From the NCBI GenBank assembly GCA_032433595.1, contig JASWJB010000069.1, forward strand, positions 62,001 through 126,000: DNA of 64,000 nt, in the 5' to 3' direction. The DNA is from Conoideocrella luteorostrata. Lineage: Eukaryota > Ascomycota > Sordariomycetes > Hypocreales > Clavicipitaceae. How positions within the stretch are numbered: the first letter of the stretch is position 1; each line of letters begins with the position of its first letter. The notes below the pieces were generated by a model. The model saw nothing but the letters and a program-made list of their open reading frames with translations, ran no database searches and had not been told where the DNA came from. This document shows positions 33,401 to 46,900 of this stretch, piece by piece. The position numbers and the translations under genes are program-made.

Positions 33401-36245
33401 ATGGCCCAAGACGCCAGCATCTTGGGCGGCCTTAACAGCCCCGTCGAAAGCAAGGCAGTCGGTGTGCCCAGCCACGAGGCCGTCAACGAGAAGATTGCCC
33501 ATCCCCGGGAACATATCGCGCCCGCTCAAGATGATAACTCGGATCGCGACGTCAAAGACGCTGCGGCTGTCTCCTATGGTGGTGGTCGGGAAAAGGATTC
33601 CGAACACGAGGACGCCATCATTGTCACGGGCTTCGACGTCGCAGAGCACTTACTGCCGCTGCGAGACGATTTCGAGCCTGCACTGACTTTTCGGAGCATC
33701 TTCCTGGCTTCGTGTTTGTCCGCATTCCAGGCTGTTATGAGCCAGATCTATACAGTAAGCTCCGCACTTTTTCTTCATGATGCGGTTTACTTTCTCGAAC
33801 GTCGTCTAACTCGAAGGAACCCCCTTCCCCCGACGATTTAGTTCAAACCTACATCCATCACTATTTCAGGAACATTCATAGTCCTCATCGCCTACTTTGT
33901 AGGCAAGGCGTGGGCCTTCATTCTGCCTCGAGGCGATCTCCACGAAGCAAGATGGAGGCAAAATGGGGGTGGCGAGGGCAAACTTCCTCGATGGATACGC
34001 GTGATCCGCTTCATCAATCCCGGGCCGTGGAACTTGAAGGAGCATGCCATTTGTTCCATCACCGCCACATCTGCATCCAACGCTGCCGCCAGTATTTTTG
34101 TATTCACAGCCCAGGATCTGTTCTACGACCTGCCGTTGAGCGCGGCTACCGTCGTGCTGAGCATCATCTCAATTGGTCTATTCGGCTATGGTATCTGCGG
34201 CATACTTCGTCCCATTTGCGTCTGGCACGTCGAGGCTGTGTACTGGGGCAGTCTTCCCACTGTCAAAACCCTACAAGGTCTCCACTGGCAGGACTTAAAG
34301 AGCTCCAAGCCACTTCGGGTCTTCTGGTACAGCTTCTTCGCCATGGCCGTGTACGAAGTCTTCCCTGCCTACATCTTCCCGTGGCTCAACTCGGTTTCCA
34401 TCCCTTGCTTGGCCGCCATGAATGCGACTGGCTCCAAGGCGGCAGTGCTCACAAACCTGTTTGGCGGGGCCACGAATAACGAAGGACTGGGTCTTTTCAC
34501 TCTGTCGTTTGATTGGCAATATGTAAGACATTTCACCTGTTTTCCACTTTCCCAAACTTCAGTTCTAGAAGGCTGAGACTAATTGAGTGAACCTTTGGGA
34601 TAGATTACTTCCTTCCAGACCTCCCTGCCCCTCAAGCTACAAGCCCACCAGGCTGTCGGCTTCTTCATTTGCTTTCTGGCCATGATTGGGATCTACTACA
34701 ACAACGCCTGGGATGCCAAGTCGCAGCCATTCATGTCGTCAAGACTCCGAACAGAGAGCGGCAAGGCGTATCCCACGGCAAAAGTCTTCGTGGGAGGTGT
34801 GCTCGACCAAGCTGCGTTGGCCAAGTATGGCCTGCCTAGACTGACTGGGAGTTTTGCATACGCTATTTTCATGGCGAATACCGCTGTTCGTATCCACTCT
34901 CGCCTTTTGTTTTGTTTCAGCAGCCTAATTCACACCGGTCCGTGACTAACACGGTATCTAGATTGGCGCCTTGATTGCCCACTGCATCTTCTTTTGGGGG
35001 GGAGATTTCCTCAAGTCGTATAAGAGCGCCAGGGCCGGGCGGTATGACGACCGCCACCATGCGCATATGGTGAAGCACTATAAAGAAGCACCGTGGTGGT
35101 GGTACGTCATTGTTCTGGTCGTCAGTTTTGTCCTTGGCCTCGTCGTCGTTATTCGAGAAAACATTACGCTTCCGGCCTGGGCATACGTTGTTGCGCTATT
35201 GCTTGGAATATTCATAGCTCCTTTTGTGAGTGTGACCTGTAGAAGATCAAATGATACCGACGTCAAGAACACGTTTGGCTAACGTTTTCTTATAGAGCGT
35301 CATTCTATTTTCTCGGTACGGCAACGGTATTGCCACAAATAATTTGTCCAAGATGCTCGCCGGCTTGTTGGTGCCTGAACGTCCCATTGGCAACATGTAT
35401 TTCGCGGCTTGGTCACACAACGTCATTGCCAACTGTCTCAACCTGTGTAATGACTTGAAGATGGGAGAATATCGTATGCCCATGTCTGCCCAATGTTATT
35501 CGTCAGAGGCCGGTTCAGATGCTAACCATTTGGTGACAGTTAAAATCCCCCCCCGAGTCATGTTCCTCACACAAATCTATGGCACTGTCCTGGGAGGGTT
35601 CGTCAACTACGCTGTAATGATCTCCATTGTTAGTGGCAACCGAGACCTGCTCGCCAATTCCGACGGCAACGCGTCCTGGAGCGGTGCATCCATCCAAAGC
35701 TACAACACCAACGCAACGTCCTGGGCGCTGGCCAGATACCTCTATGGGGCTGGCGGCAAGTACTTCCAAATTCCTATAGGCCTGGCCGTCGGTTTCGGCC
35801 TCGTCGGCGTCCATCGAGTAATTGCACACGTGAGTACCAAACAGAATTCCTAAATTGACTGTCAAATTGTTGCTCTGTACTTACAAAAGTATTGCGTGTT
35901 ATTTAGTTCGTTCCCAAAGTCCGAGGCTTTGCGCTCGAGGAGATCAACTTGCCCCAGCTCATCCAGTACGCTGGCTTCATTCCCTACAACCAGTCCCAAA
36001 CCTGCGTCATCTTTAGCTGGATCATCGTCGGCTTCTTCACGCAGTTCTATCTGCGAGACTATAAGCCGCGCATCTTTAGGGACTACATGTACCTGGTGAC
36101 CGGTGCTTGGGACGGCGCCAGTCTCTTCGTGCTCTTCATTCTCTCGTTTGCTGTCTTTGGCGCCGGCGGGAAGTCTACTCCGTTTCCCCAGTGGTGGGGT
36201 AATAATTCGAACGGAACGCTTGATCATTGCCCGGCAGCGGAGTAG
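33401..36245 (+). CDS. OPT-family oligopeptide transporter
   Basis: Seven exons: 33401-33754, 33842-34522, 34604-34885, 34962-35225, 35296-35473, 35540-35829 and 35907-36245. The introns are 66-87 nt and most have clear CTAAC-type branch sites. The product is 795 residues. The donor of intron 3 (GTTCGT) is unusual. Family marks are QIYTFKPTSITIS, the peptide-transport signature NPGPWNLKEH, GLFTLSFDWQYI, MANTAIGALIAHC, LKIPPR and a C-terminal FVPKVRGFALEEINLP. About 14-16 hydrophobic helices are seen. OPT proteins bring small peptides or metal chelates across the plasma membrane with protons. It lies 1.7 kb from the end of the PKS-NRPS gene, and whether it belongs to the cluster is open. Confidence 0.92.
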
Positions 36246-37975
36246 GATTGCTTGCTGAATCTCATAGAGACGAATGACATACTCTGTTGGTGTGCGGTCT
36301 CGGCCTGACGGCTACCCTCCGGAGTGGGCCCAGCTTCTGTTATTGTGCTGTGATGTAGAGTATAACCAGCCATAATACTACACTAGTGCTTGAAGATTAC
36401 TCAAAATACCCTTCTAATGCATACTATATTGTAAGAGAATCACATAGTATAATAACCTCTCCAATGGTTTTGTCCGGTACTAGTCTCAGGGGAGGGAAGT
36501 GCCGAAATTTAAACTTGCGCCGTCGCCCAAATGCGCCGGTGAAAGATTTGTAGTACTGCCGCTTTAAACTGGCGGGCGTGGTTCGACCATCCCAAACACT
36601 AATCTAGGAAGCTCATCTGGCCACCCCGCAGCACAGAGAATGAGCTCTGTTCAAGCCTAAATGGGCGTCTCCGCCCACGGTCATGGTGTGCCAATCCTTC
36701 CTCCTTACCACGGGTGCAGCATCGAAAGCGGCAGCGAGAAATGGCTTTGGCTACTGCACGGGCATTTTCCAAAAGCAAATTTTTGCGCATTCTCTAGATT
36801 GTGATATTTTTTTTTTTAAAAAAAAAAAAAAAGAAAAAGAAACCACAAAAGGAAAAGGAAATGCACTACGCAATTACGTATGTTTTGCAGCTTGTAGCAC
36901 CGATTGTCCTATCTACCACCAAGAACCCGCCGACCAGGTCATTTGCAGACAATACAGTCGCACTATGCCCATCTTGGCGCTGGCTGCCGGTGGTCCATGA
37001 TACTGGTAAGCACTGATCATGCTGTCGGTGATTACCTGAGCGGTTCGAGTTTCCGCATGGAGTGGAAACATGCGATGACTCTAAAGTCAAAAAGACGAGA
37101 GTTCGGGCGGTCTGGTCGCTGGGCACTCTTCCAGCTCTGCTGGCTGCGGGTGCGCTATACGGAGTACGGAGTACCTAGGCACCCTTACTTAGCACCTAGC
37201 CCGTCGAGCTCACAGGGCTGGTTGCGCTGGTTGCGCTGGTTAGGTCACGCGGTGGGTGGTTTACTGGGTCCAACGCATTGCCGGAGAGAAGATGGGCGTC
37301 ATCTTCGTACTCCGAACTCTGAACCCTGGTACGCAGAAGAGCGGACGCCGTGCGATGAACCTAAAGACAAGACGGCCAAAATTCCAGATATCAAAGAGCT
37401 TTACGAACACAGCCGAGACGAGAATCTTCATTGCGACATATCTGCTATTCCCAGAAAGAGAATGAGTCCAGCATACTCTGCGGCATGGCGGGCAAGAGTC
37501 TGACGAGAAGTATTGTGGGTGGTTGACCTCGCACGGCATGTGCTGCACAGAGTCGAGCTTAGATTTATCGCCGTGCAAAGGATTTGAAGTTTGAGCCCCG
37601 CGCTTGTGCCGTGATTCAAGGCAACTATTTGGGTCAATTGGCACCTTGACTTGACTGCGGGCCATGAAGCGGCCCGGATGTTCATGACTATTCATTCACC
37701 GGGTTTTATGTGTTGGGCCGTGAATATTGGTCGTGGCCCGGTGCGAACGCGGTTGGTATCACCGCCGTCGTTCGTTGTACCGAGCAGCGGACGGCTCGTT
37801 TTGCATCGACTGCGTAAACAATGTTTATTTTGAATGCCAGGCTAAATAAGCACTGAAAGGAAATTGCCAAATCTAAATACATGCTGCAAGTTCTATATAC
37901 AAGAATATACAAAGAAAATAGTCATATGCTTGACTGCACGACACAGCCATTTTGTGCGTAAGCATCCATCTCTTT
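36246..37975. other. Intergenic gap between OPT and PKS-NRPS genes
   Basis: No supported gene. It holds a T11-A15 tract at 36807-36832, able to fold on itself, a TACGGAGTACGGAGTA string at about 37159-37174, and a (GGTTGCGCT)2 direct repeat near 37221. The last 170 bp are the 3' flank of the PKS-NRPS gene. Confidence 0.5.
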
Positions 37976-40900
37976 CTACTGTTTCTCCAACAGCGGCATC
38001 ACCATCCCGCTCGATGAGCCCATGAGAAAGCTAGCCACCAACTCATCCATGCCGGCAGCCTTTGCACTAGCAATCCAGTCATGCATGGGCAAAGTGCGGA
38101 CGGGATTCGAATCTGAGTGACCCAGATACTCCTTCAACTGGTCTGCTGGCACGACAGTCTCTCCCGATTGATGGCGGTATGTAACATCCTCGCCGGCTTT
38201 GCAGTTTAGCACATCCCCCACAATCATCTTCGCTGCCGTCTCCACGCCAATGAGGTCAAACCAGCCAAAATCGGCTCCCAGGTCTGGCACGGCCCGAAGC
38301 GACTTGGAGAAGCGAAGCACGTTGTGGACAATGTCTTGGCTGCCGACGCCGTCGCCTGTGATGTTGGATGGGCGGTGCACAAACACCTGCAAGCCGGGTA
38401 CGCGGCTGGCGCACTTCTCGAGAAGCTTCTCGCTTACCCATTTGCTGGCGACATATCCATGGGAGCCATCTGCCGGCGGGGTAGCGTGTGACGGAATGCT
38501 AGTCTGTGGCAAGGAGTCCCATCTTGTCAGCGTGGCAACGCCTCCCGTCGACACGAAGTGAATGGCTGGCACTCCCTTCTCTCGGTCGTGAGCCTGAAGC
38601 AGCAATCGCGTAAGCTCCCATGTTGAACCGACATTCGTTGCTCGAAGGCTGCCGTATCTCTTCATGTGGGAGACCTCGGCTCCGTTGTGCACGATGGCGT
38701 CTACTTCCGCAAACAACTGGGAAGCTGCTTGACCATCAGGCAGACCAAGAAGCGGTTGTGAGAGGTCGCCACGGTGGACGATCACCTTGGGCGACTGCAA
38801 CAACTGCTCGGGCATACGGCTCGGATTGCGGACGGCAAGGCAGTGAATGCGCCGCACGTTCGGGCTGGCGACGAGTTGTCTGAGAAGCGCCTGACCAAGG
38901 AACCCGGAGGCGCCGGTCAAAAGGACGGTCAAGTCGGTCTTGGACTCCAAGGATCGCGAGAAACTGGTGGTGTTGTTCAGGACAGCGGAGGGGATCCCTG
39001 CGGGCTCCGTCTCCTGCTCCCAATCAATCTCTTCGCCGTCAGTCTCGTCAGACGACCCTTGAATACGGGCAGCCAAGCCTTGGAGCGTGCTGGTTTTGAA
39101 AAGCTCGGGGAGAGAAACTTCGACATCGAATACCTGTTGAATCTGGGCCTTGAGCTGCAGCAGCAGCAGGGAGTTGCCGCCGACGGAGAAGAAATCAGAG
39201 CCTCTGTTGATTCGGATGGGAACTCCGCCCGTATTCGTGATCACATCTCTCCAGATTTTCTTGAGAGCGGCTTCACATTCATTCACATCCTCGTCCTCTC
39301 CGTCATCCTCGTCAATTGTCAGAGTTGGCAACTCCATGTTTTCCAACACTGCCGTATCGAGCTTCCCGCGCTCGGTAAACGGCAACGTCTTCAATGGGAC
39401 CGCGATTGACGGACGCATGTATGCGGCGAGGGGGAGTGTCTGGATTAGAGACTGCAAGTAGTCCACTTCATTGACGACAGCGCTCTGCTGGCTGAAGACG
39501 ACAAAGGCGGCGAGGAATTTGTGCTCCGCAGATGACTTTCCGCGGACAACCACCCTGGCATCGCTGAGAACACCACCGGACGTCTCGATCAAGCAAGTTG
39601 AGACCTCATCCAGCTCGACACGGAATCCACGAAGCTTCACTTGACTGTCTCCATCTATGCGGCCCAGAATCATAATTGACCCATCCGAAAGCATCCTGCC
39701 ACGATCGCCTGTCAGGTAGCACACGCGGTCCATGCCCCGTTGGCGTGCATTCGCGTAACTGCTCAGGAAGCTCGCTTTCTGCCACTTTCTGGCACTCGCC
39801 TCTGGCAGATCAAGGTAGCCTGTCTCGACAACACCTCGCCCGGAAATGGCGACTTCACCAACCCAGCCAACAGGAACGGCGCGACGCTCGGAATCCACAA
39901 CATACATGCCATAGCCTGGCAGAGCTGCTCCGATGGGAACTTTGTAGTCGGCCCCCCTAGTCGCAGCGTCTACCATGGAGACGCTGCCCACGGCAGACAA
40001 GATGGATGTTTCGGTCGGTCCGTAGCCGTTGAACACTTGCAGACTCTTTAGACCAAGGCTAGCAATCTTGTCAATGAGATTAGGAGCGAAGTTTTCGCCA
40101 CCACAGATGACAACGCGCCAGTCTGTACACTCACTCAAGGAGCTGTGTCCGTACTGCAAAAGCGCATGGGCCTCCGAAATGATGAGCAAGGTGACAGTCA
40201 CGCGCTCCCGCCTCATCAGCCCAGCAAGCTCGGCCGGATCGCCGTGGTTATCTGTTATAACCGTGGTGCCACCGTTGGCAAGCGCGACGAACATCTCCCA
40301 GATGGCGGCATCGAATCCCTGGCCAGACTGTTGGAGCACGACCTCTCTACCGAGAGAGAGTCGCTGCGTCGTAGCGGTGATTGCGGTGCAAATGTTGGCA
40401 TGGGTCAGTGGTATTCCCTTCGGTTTTCCAGTTGAGCCACTTGTGTACAGTATGAAAGCTGTGTCGTCGGCTGAAGAGAGGTCCTTGGACGAACCACTCG
40501 GGTTGATCTTTGATGCTTCTTGGATGTCCAGGAGACGGAGTTTTCGGGTTGCGGCAATCTTGGAGGCTCGGGCCGCCGTAGCACCGTGATAAATGAGAAT
40601 GGAGGCACCAGACTCAGTAACAACATCCAGCAGCCGCTCATCTGTCGCATATACGTCCAGTGGTACATAGACAGCTCTCTGTCGATGGAGGCTAATTATG
40701 ATAGCCGGACTGTCTACTGTAGCCTCGCAAAGAACGGCAACCCGGGAACCCTTGCCAAATCCTTTGGTAGACTGGAGCACAGCTCCGATCTGGTTGGCTC
40801 TCCTTGAGAGAGCATCGTATGTCATTGAGCTGCCATCAGCGGCCTTCACGGCCACAGCTTCCGGATCTGCGGCGACCCAGGCGTCGAATCTCTTAGACAC

Positions 40901-43900
40901 TGTATCTGGCTCATTGTCTGCCTCTGTCGCGGGACCCGTGCCAAGCTCAATTCCGCGCTCAACAAGCACCGGGTCATAAATAGGTATCCTTCCAACCTGG
41001 CAAGACGTATCGGCGGAGAAGCCTCGAAGCAGGACCTTATATGTTGCAATTAACATGTCAACGGCGTCCTCGTCGTAGAGGTAGTCTTGGGCAGAGATAG
41101 TCAGGAAACCTGTTCCGTCCTCCTTTTCATCTATCGAGATGGCCAAGTCAAATGGTACCTTGGCATCGTAGTAGTCCAAGAACTCCATGCGAGTGCTACC
41201 CATGTCGGAGGCCTTGGTCGCACCCATTCTGTAATTAAAGATGACTTGCGCAAATGGGGTCTGCATTTTGTCCGCAGGCACACCGCAAGCCCGCGCGATC
41301 TCCTCAATTGGCACACCAGAATGGCCCAGGGCGCCGTACACCTTAGAGCGTGTTTGCTTGAGCACATCGGAGAATGCTTGCTCATCTTGGACATTGAAGC
41401 GTACGGGCATAATCTCCAGCAGAAAGCCAATTGTCTGGCTCACGGAAGGATCGGCGCGGTTGGCATCTACTATGCCGATGCAAACGTCATTAGTTTGCAA
41501 AAGACGCTGCAACAACACCTGAAAAGCTGCCAGCCAAAATTGAAATGGTGTTGTGCGGAAAGAAACACTTGCTCGCTTAATGCCCTCAATGAGCGATGCA
41601 TCAATGGGCACCATCTTATCGCACATGGAGTATCGAGTCAATGCCCTCCGAGCGCTGACTTTGGCAAAAGGGAACAGAGGCAAAGCTGATGGAGGCTCTG
41701 GAAACACGGTCTTCCAGAATTGAATGCGTTCATCGTATGAACCATCCTTGATATCGCGTTGTTGTTTCTCAGATATATCGATGCAGCTGAGCGGCGCAGA
41801 GAGCGTCGAAATGCTTGTTGGATCTCGGTAGAATGTCCCAAGGTCTTCCAAGAAGAGTTGCCAGCTAACACCGTCGATGATGATATGGTGGTATCCGAAA
41901 ATCAACGTGTGTGACTCTGAACTATGGGACACGAGCGTCGCAATGAAGGAGTCGGCATTAGCAATATCGTAGGGATAGTGGTGAATGCGCTGGAACTCGG
42001 CATCTACACTCTCAGATGTGTTGCTGTCCTGGAGAACCTTGAGGCTAAAGTTAGAGGCACTCAGAACGGCTTGCATAGGTATTCCTGTTTTCTCGTCGGT
42101 GTAGAAGGTAGTTCTGAAGATCTCATGGCGTTGAATGATCAAGTCAAGAGCGTCGGCAAGTCTGGCGACGTCGACAGGTCCTGAAAGACGATAGGAGGTA
42201 GTGCAATTGAAAGGTGCGTTGTCTTCAAGAATCTGAGTAGAATGATAGAATCTAGACTGACCCAAAGATTGTACCGCCATCTTTTGTATACTCCCTTGCT
42301 TTCCTCCTGGTGCGCTGTACCCTTCAGGCGACGAGACGGACGTACGATTACTTGTTGTCTGAGGAGTGGTGACGGCAGAAGAGGATACCGAGGAAGAAGA
42401 AATGTACTGTTCACGATCTTTGAGTGCTGTTAGAGCTGCCTTCGGAGTTGCTGGTGCAGAGTTACGTGAAGTCGTAGTCGTCATCTTGGAGGGTTCGCTC
42501 GCATCCTTGGCAGGACTTGCCTCGCCTTTGACAAACGACATCTTCGCAACAGCTTTCCGGCACACTATAGCGTGCGTCAATTATAAAAATGATCTCTCAT
42601 AGCTTGAACAAAGAAGACATACGCTGACTGGTAGAAGACCCTCCCAAAATCTCAAGAACCGGCACTTCAGCTGTATGCTCCGTGAGCAACCAGCGTCGGA
42701 TTGATGCAGCAACGAGAGAGTCCACGCCAAAGTCGATAATCGGCGTGTCGGCCGAGATTTCGTTTGCAGGAATCTACACCAATGTTAAAGAGGGAAATCG
42801 TCACAGAGATGCGATTGCCTACATTCAATTCAGCGGCGAGATGCTCAACGAGAGCCTCTTGAAGCAACTGACAAGCTTCTTCGGCATTGGCTGCGTTGGC
42901 AACCTTTTGTTTTGTTGAACCGGCGCCGACATCGTCATCACCCTCGGCAGCTGCGACATCAGTAACAAGGTGGGAGAAGCGAGGGTTGTTGTACCAATTA
43001 GGTCTATTCGGCGACGAAGAGACGTATTGCTGAAGACCAGTAATGATCTCGCTGTCGCCATCGCCAGTACCGGCGACGATGGCCTCTGCAAGCATGTGGT
43101 GCAGGTCAGGTTCGGAGATTGGTGCAAGATTCTGCCGGCGGAGGTTTTTCTCAATCACCCCGGTGCCCGCGTCGCCTTCAGTGCGTTGAATGACACCGAT
43201 ACCGATGACCATGCCGATATCTACGACCGACGCAGCCTGGCCGCGACGTCTTCTATCGCTAGCCAGGCCTACCATGAACTATGTGTCGATTAGCTTGGGC
43301 GGCAATGCGGATGATGAAAGCAAAGCAAGTCTAGTTACCATGTTTGCGGCCGAATAGTTAGCTTGTCCCGTCATTCCAGTGGCCGCATTCACAGAAGAAA
43401 ACATAACGAAAAAGTCAAGATCAACATCCTCGAAAACTTCGTCCAGAATTTGCGATCCGTTGACCTTGGGCTGCAGCACCTTTTGCATGTTCTCGAACGA
43501 CATGTCCGCGAACAAGCCATCAGCTAGAAGCATAGCGCCATTCATAACGCCAGCCACCTCCGGCATGTCCTTGGCAATGTCGTTGCGTAGTCGAATGACA
43601 TCATCTTTCCTAGTCACGTCAGCAGCTTCAATTCTGATTTCAGCGCCCTGAGATTGTAGCTCGGAGATCCAATGGCCATTGCGAGTTGGGCGTCGGCTTG
43701 TAATAACGACATGGCGAGCACCGTTTCGGACCATCCATTTGCAAATCGACTGGCCCATTTGTCCGGCCAATCCGACAAGAAGATACGTTTTGTTGGCTGA
43801 GAAGAGCTTAGTAGCATCAATTGGCTGTGCTTGAACTTTGACGACCTGTTCACCAGCCCAGCGAATGACTTGAGGTCCCTGACTGGAAGGAAGCTTCTGC

Positions 43901-46900
43901 TGAACAAAGTCTGGGGCATCCACGACAGCAACGTTGGGAATGGTTGACAGAGAGGAACTTTCAGCCAATAGTGCAGTGAGTTCTCGGATGACGACGGCGC
44001 TTGAGAAGCCAGATTGCAATCCGCGTAGAGAGAGTACGGCGGTCTTGCTCGGTAGGCAAGCGCGAAGTGCCGCGATGCTTTCATCACTGAGCCGTCCATC
44101 TTCCGAATACACTACTGCACTGAGATCGGTCGGAATTGCCTTGACCAGTTCTCTCTTAGATGTTCCAGACACCATGGTAATGGTACGACCGTGTCGTCCA
44201 ATTGCAGACGCCTCATCGGTAGCTGCGAGGAAGCGGAAGAACCATGCACGCTGGTCCGACTCGTTTTGAGAATACGCTTCCAATGTGGTCATGAGAGTCT
44301 CACCAAACTGGCAAAAAAGGACGCTCTCATTCTTTGGGATTGCGCTCAAGATCAGCTTGGCTTGCAAGTTATAGTGGATTTGACTGAGGAATTGGGCAAT
44401 TCCCTCTCCCGCGCTGAAATTTTCATCCTCAAGAACCACGATGTCCTCGTACGGGACCTGAATGAGAGAGGCATTACTCGACGTAAGTGCTATAACTCGA
44501 GATCCATAGGATAATCTTCCCGCGCACAAGTACTTTAGCGTCTGAGAATGAGTGATTTCGATCGGCTCATTGAGACAGAAATCGACGTGAACATTGGCAT
44601 GTACAGCAGATTCTAATGCCTGCGGCACGCGAACTATGTTCGCGACATGTGGCACATCTCCAGCAGCCTTGTTGATTGAAACCACGGCGCTTGAAGTCGA
44701 AACCGCGTTCTCGATAACTCGCCTTATGGAGTTGACAGAATCGTTGCGCTCCTGGTCCATTGTAATACGGGGAATGTACACGTTGCCATTCTTAATTGCT
44801 AGTTCCAACTCCGTCGTCCAAAGGAATGACGAGGACGAAGATCGGTCCTGCAGCCTTTCAGAGACAATAAGTCGTAGGAAGGCTTCTAGAACGGCCGTTT
44901 CCGACCCTTCAATTGAGTCCACGTCCAAGAACTGTAAACGCATCTCAGGATCCTCATGAATGACTGTTCTGCCGAGACCGACCAAAGCACTGTGGTATGG
45001 CCCAGCTGGAGAAGACTTATTGATCACCCAAGTCATGGTCTTGTAAGATTTGAGAACAAGCTGAAGCTTGCTGAAAGTTTCTCTGTTCAAATCCTTCAAC
45101 ACTGGCTTGTCAAGTTCAGTAAGGCTTAGAATAGCGCGGGCATTCGGCTCGGCATCAACGCCAATATCCATCAAGGACTCTAGGATACGAATACGACCGC
45201 CCCAAACTGCGGAAATTCGAGACTCCAGTGCTTCCGCAAGCCGGATAGTGCGAAGACTGGTGCCTCCTAGAATGATAATATCTCCTTTGAAGATATCAGA
45301 GGCGGCGTTTGAGCGGACCAAAGGGTTTCGAAGCACGGCGATTAGGTCATCATCAGCTTGGGATACAATGACTGAAGTGGTAGACTTGGGCTGGGTTGAT
45401 TGCTTTTCTGTGGAGGAGAGAACTCCAGAGAAGCCCGATTCCTTCAGCTCTCTGTGCAGCTGGGCGAGCGACATGGCGACTGTGGGGGCTTCCATGTCCA
45501 TGGCTGTTTGAAGAAACTTCAAGTGTATGCAACCATCTTCCGGAGTAGCCATGAGCAAGAAACCTCCTGGTCGCATCAGCTGTCGAGTTGTCCGCATTTG
45601 CGCTATCGACTTCAACGGGTCTGCAAGAATGACCAGGTCGAATGAATTCGAGAGCAAGCTTTCGTCGCTTTCCAATTGTACGAGACGCAGTCTCTCATCG
45701 CTGATGTTCATGGAGGCTTTACCCTGTTCCAACTGCGCGGAAGTGTCAAACGCAACGGTATATGAAGCAAACTCTGACCCAAGATCTGTAAAGACCCGTC
45801 GAACAACACCACTTGACGAAGCACCCAGCTGCAATATCCTCATCCGCGGGTAGCGATGAGCAATCTGTTTCGCAAAGTTGGACAGTTGCAACTCGGTATG
45901 ACCTAAACCGTAGCGCTCAGTGTGCCATCGGCGAAGGAGGACATCGAGAGGCTCAACAAGCTGGAACTGTCGCCGAAGACGCTGCATACCAGAGAGGCCA
46001 CTTTGCAGCAACTGCTCGACAACTCTGTCAATAAGCACCGCGTCCACGGGCTCCGGATGGTCATACTGCAAGCTCTCTCCGTCGTCCGAATAATGACGCG
46101 GAGTCGTCATGAGTTTCGCCAAAGCAGGGTATTTCTCAGCAATGCTCTCCACAGATTTGGCAGATCGAAGAGCTTCCAGAGCCCGCTGAGCCTTCTGCTC
46201 CAGCGCGCGGTAAGACAGTTCGTCGATATCGGAGGGCTGACTGATGCACTCCTGCCCGGAAAGGACGTCTTGTACCCAGAGAGTACGTTGGAACACCGGT
46301 CTATCGTCTTGTGCAGTGGTCGGAATCAGAGCACTCATGGTCAGGTCATGGATCGCAAGGCGCTGTTCACCAGTCGTTCCATCAAAGATCTCAATGTCAG
46401 AAGTGATCTTAGGCATAGAACCCTGCGCTGCTGGCTCGAACTGCGAAATAAATGAGTCAACAGCAACGTTTGTAGATGCAGTGATTCCAGCAGACGGGGC
46501 AAATAACCTGATACTGCCAATCTTGGTCGGCAAGAAGGCAGTCCACAGTGAACCGTCCATAGTAGCTGCAAAGGCCGCAAAGACGGTCTGAAAGCTCACG
46601 TCAAGCCAAGTAGGGTGAATAGCGGCGTGTCTATGGCCTTCCTCCACAGTAATCACCGCGGTTGCTCTATTCATGGATCGCTCCAGAGACGAGATTGCTT
46701 GGAACGACCCACTATATCCCAAACCCAGTTCTCCTAATGCTCCGTAAAACCGTTCAATGCTCATTGGACTTAGATCATTACTAAGCTCTTGCTCCCTAGA
46801 AGGTATACAGAGAGAATTGCAAGCATCACTGTGAATTCGTACTTGTCCAGTGCATACGCGACGCATAATGCCATCCTCCAGAGCAGCGGCGCTCAGAGAA

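Noticed and set aside
36904..37503. 199-codon open frame between the OPT and PKS-NRPS genes
   Set aside because: No recognisable motif and a repeated GGTTGCGCT tract inside it; it begins in non-coding-looking sequence.
38199..41689. Long plus-strand open frames opposite the PKS-NRPS gene
   Set aside because: They are antisense shadows of a strongly coding GC-rich gene and contain no domain.
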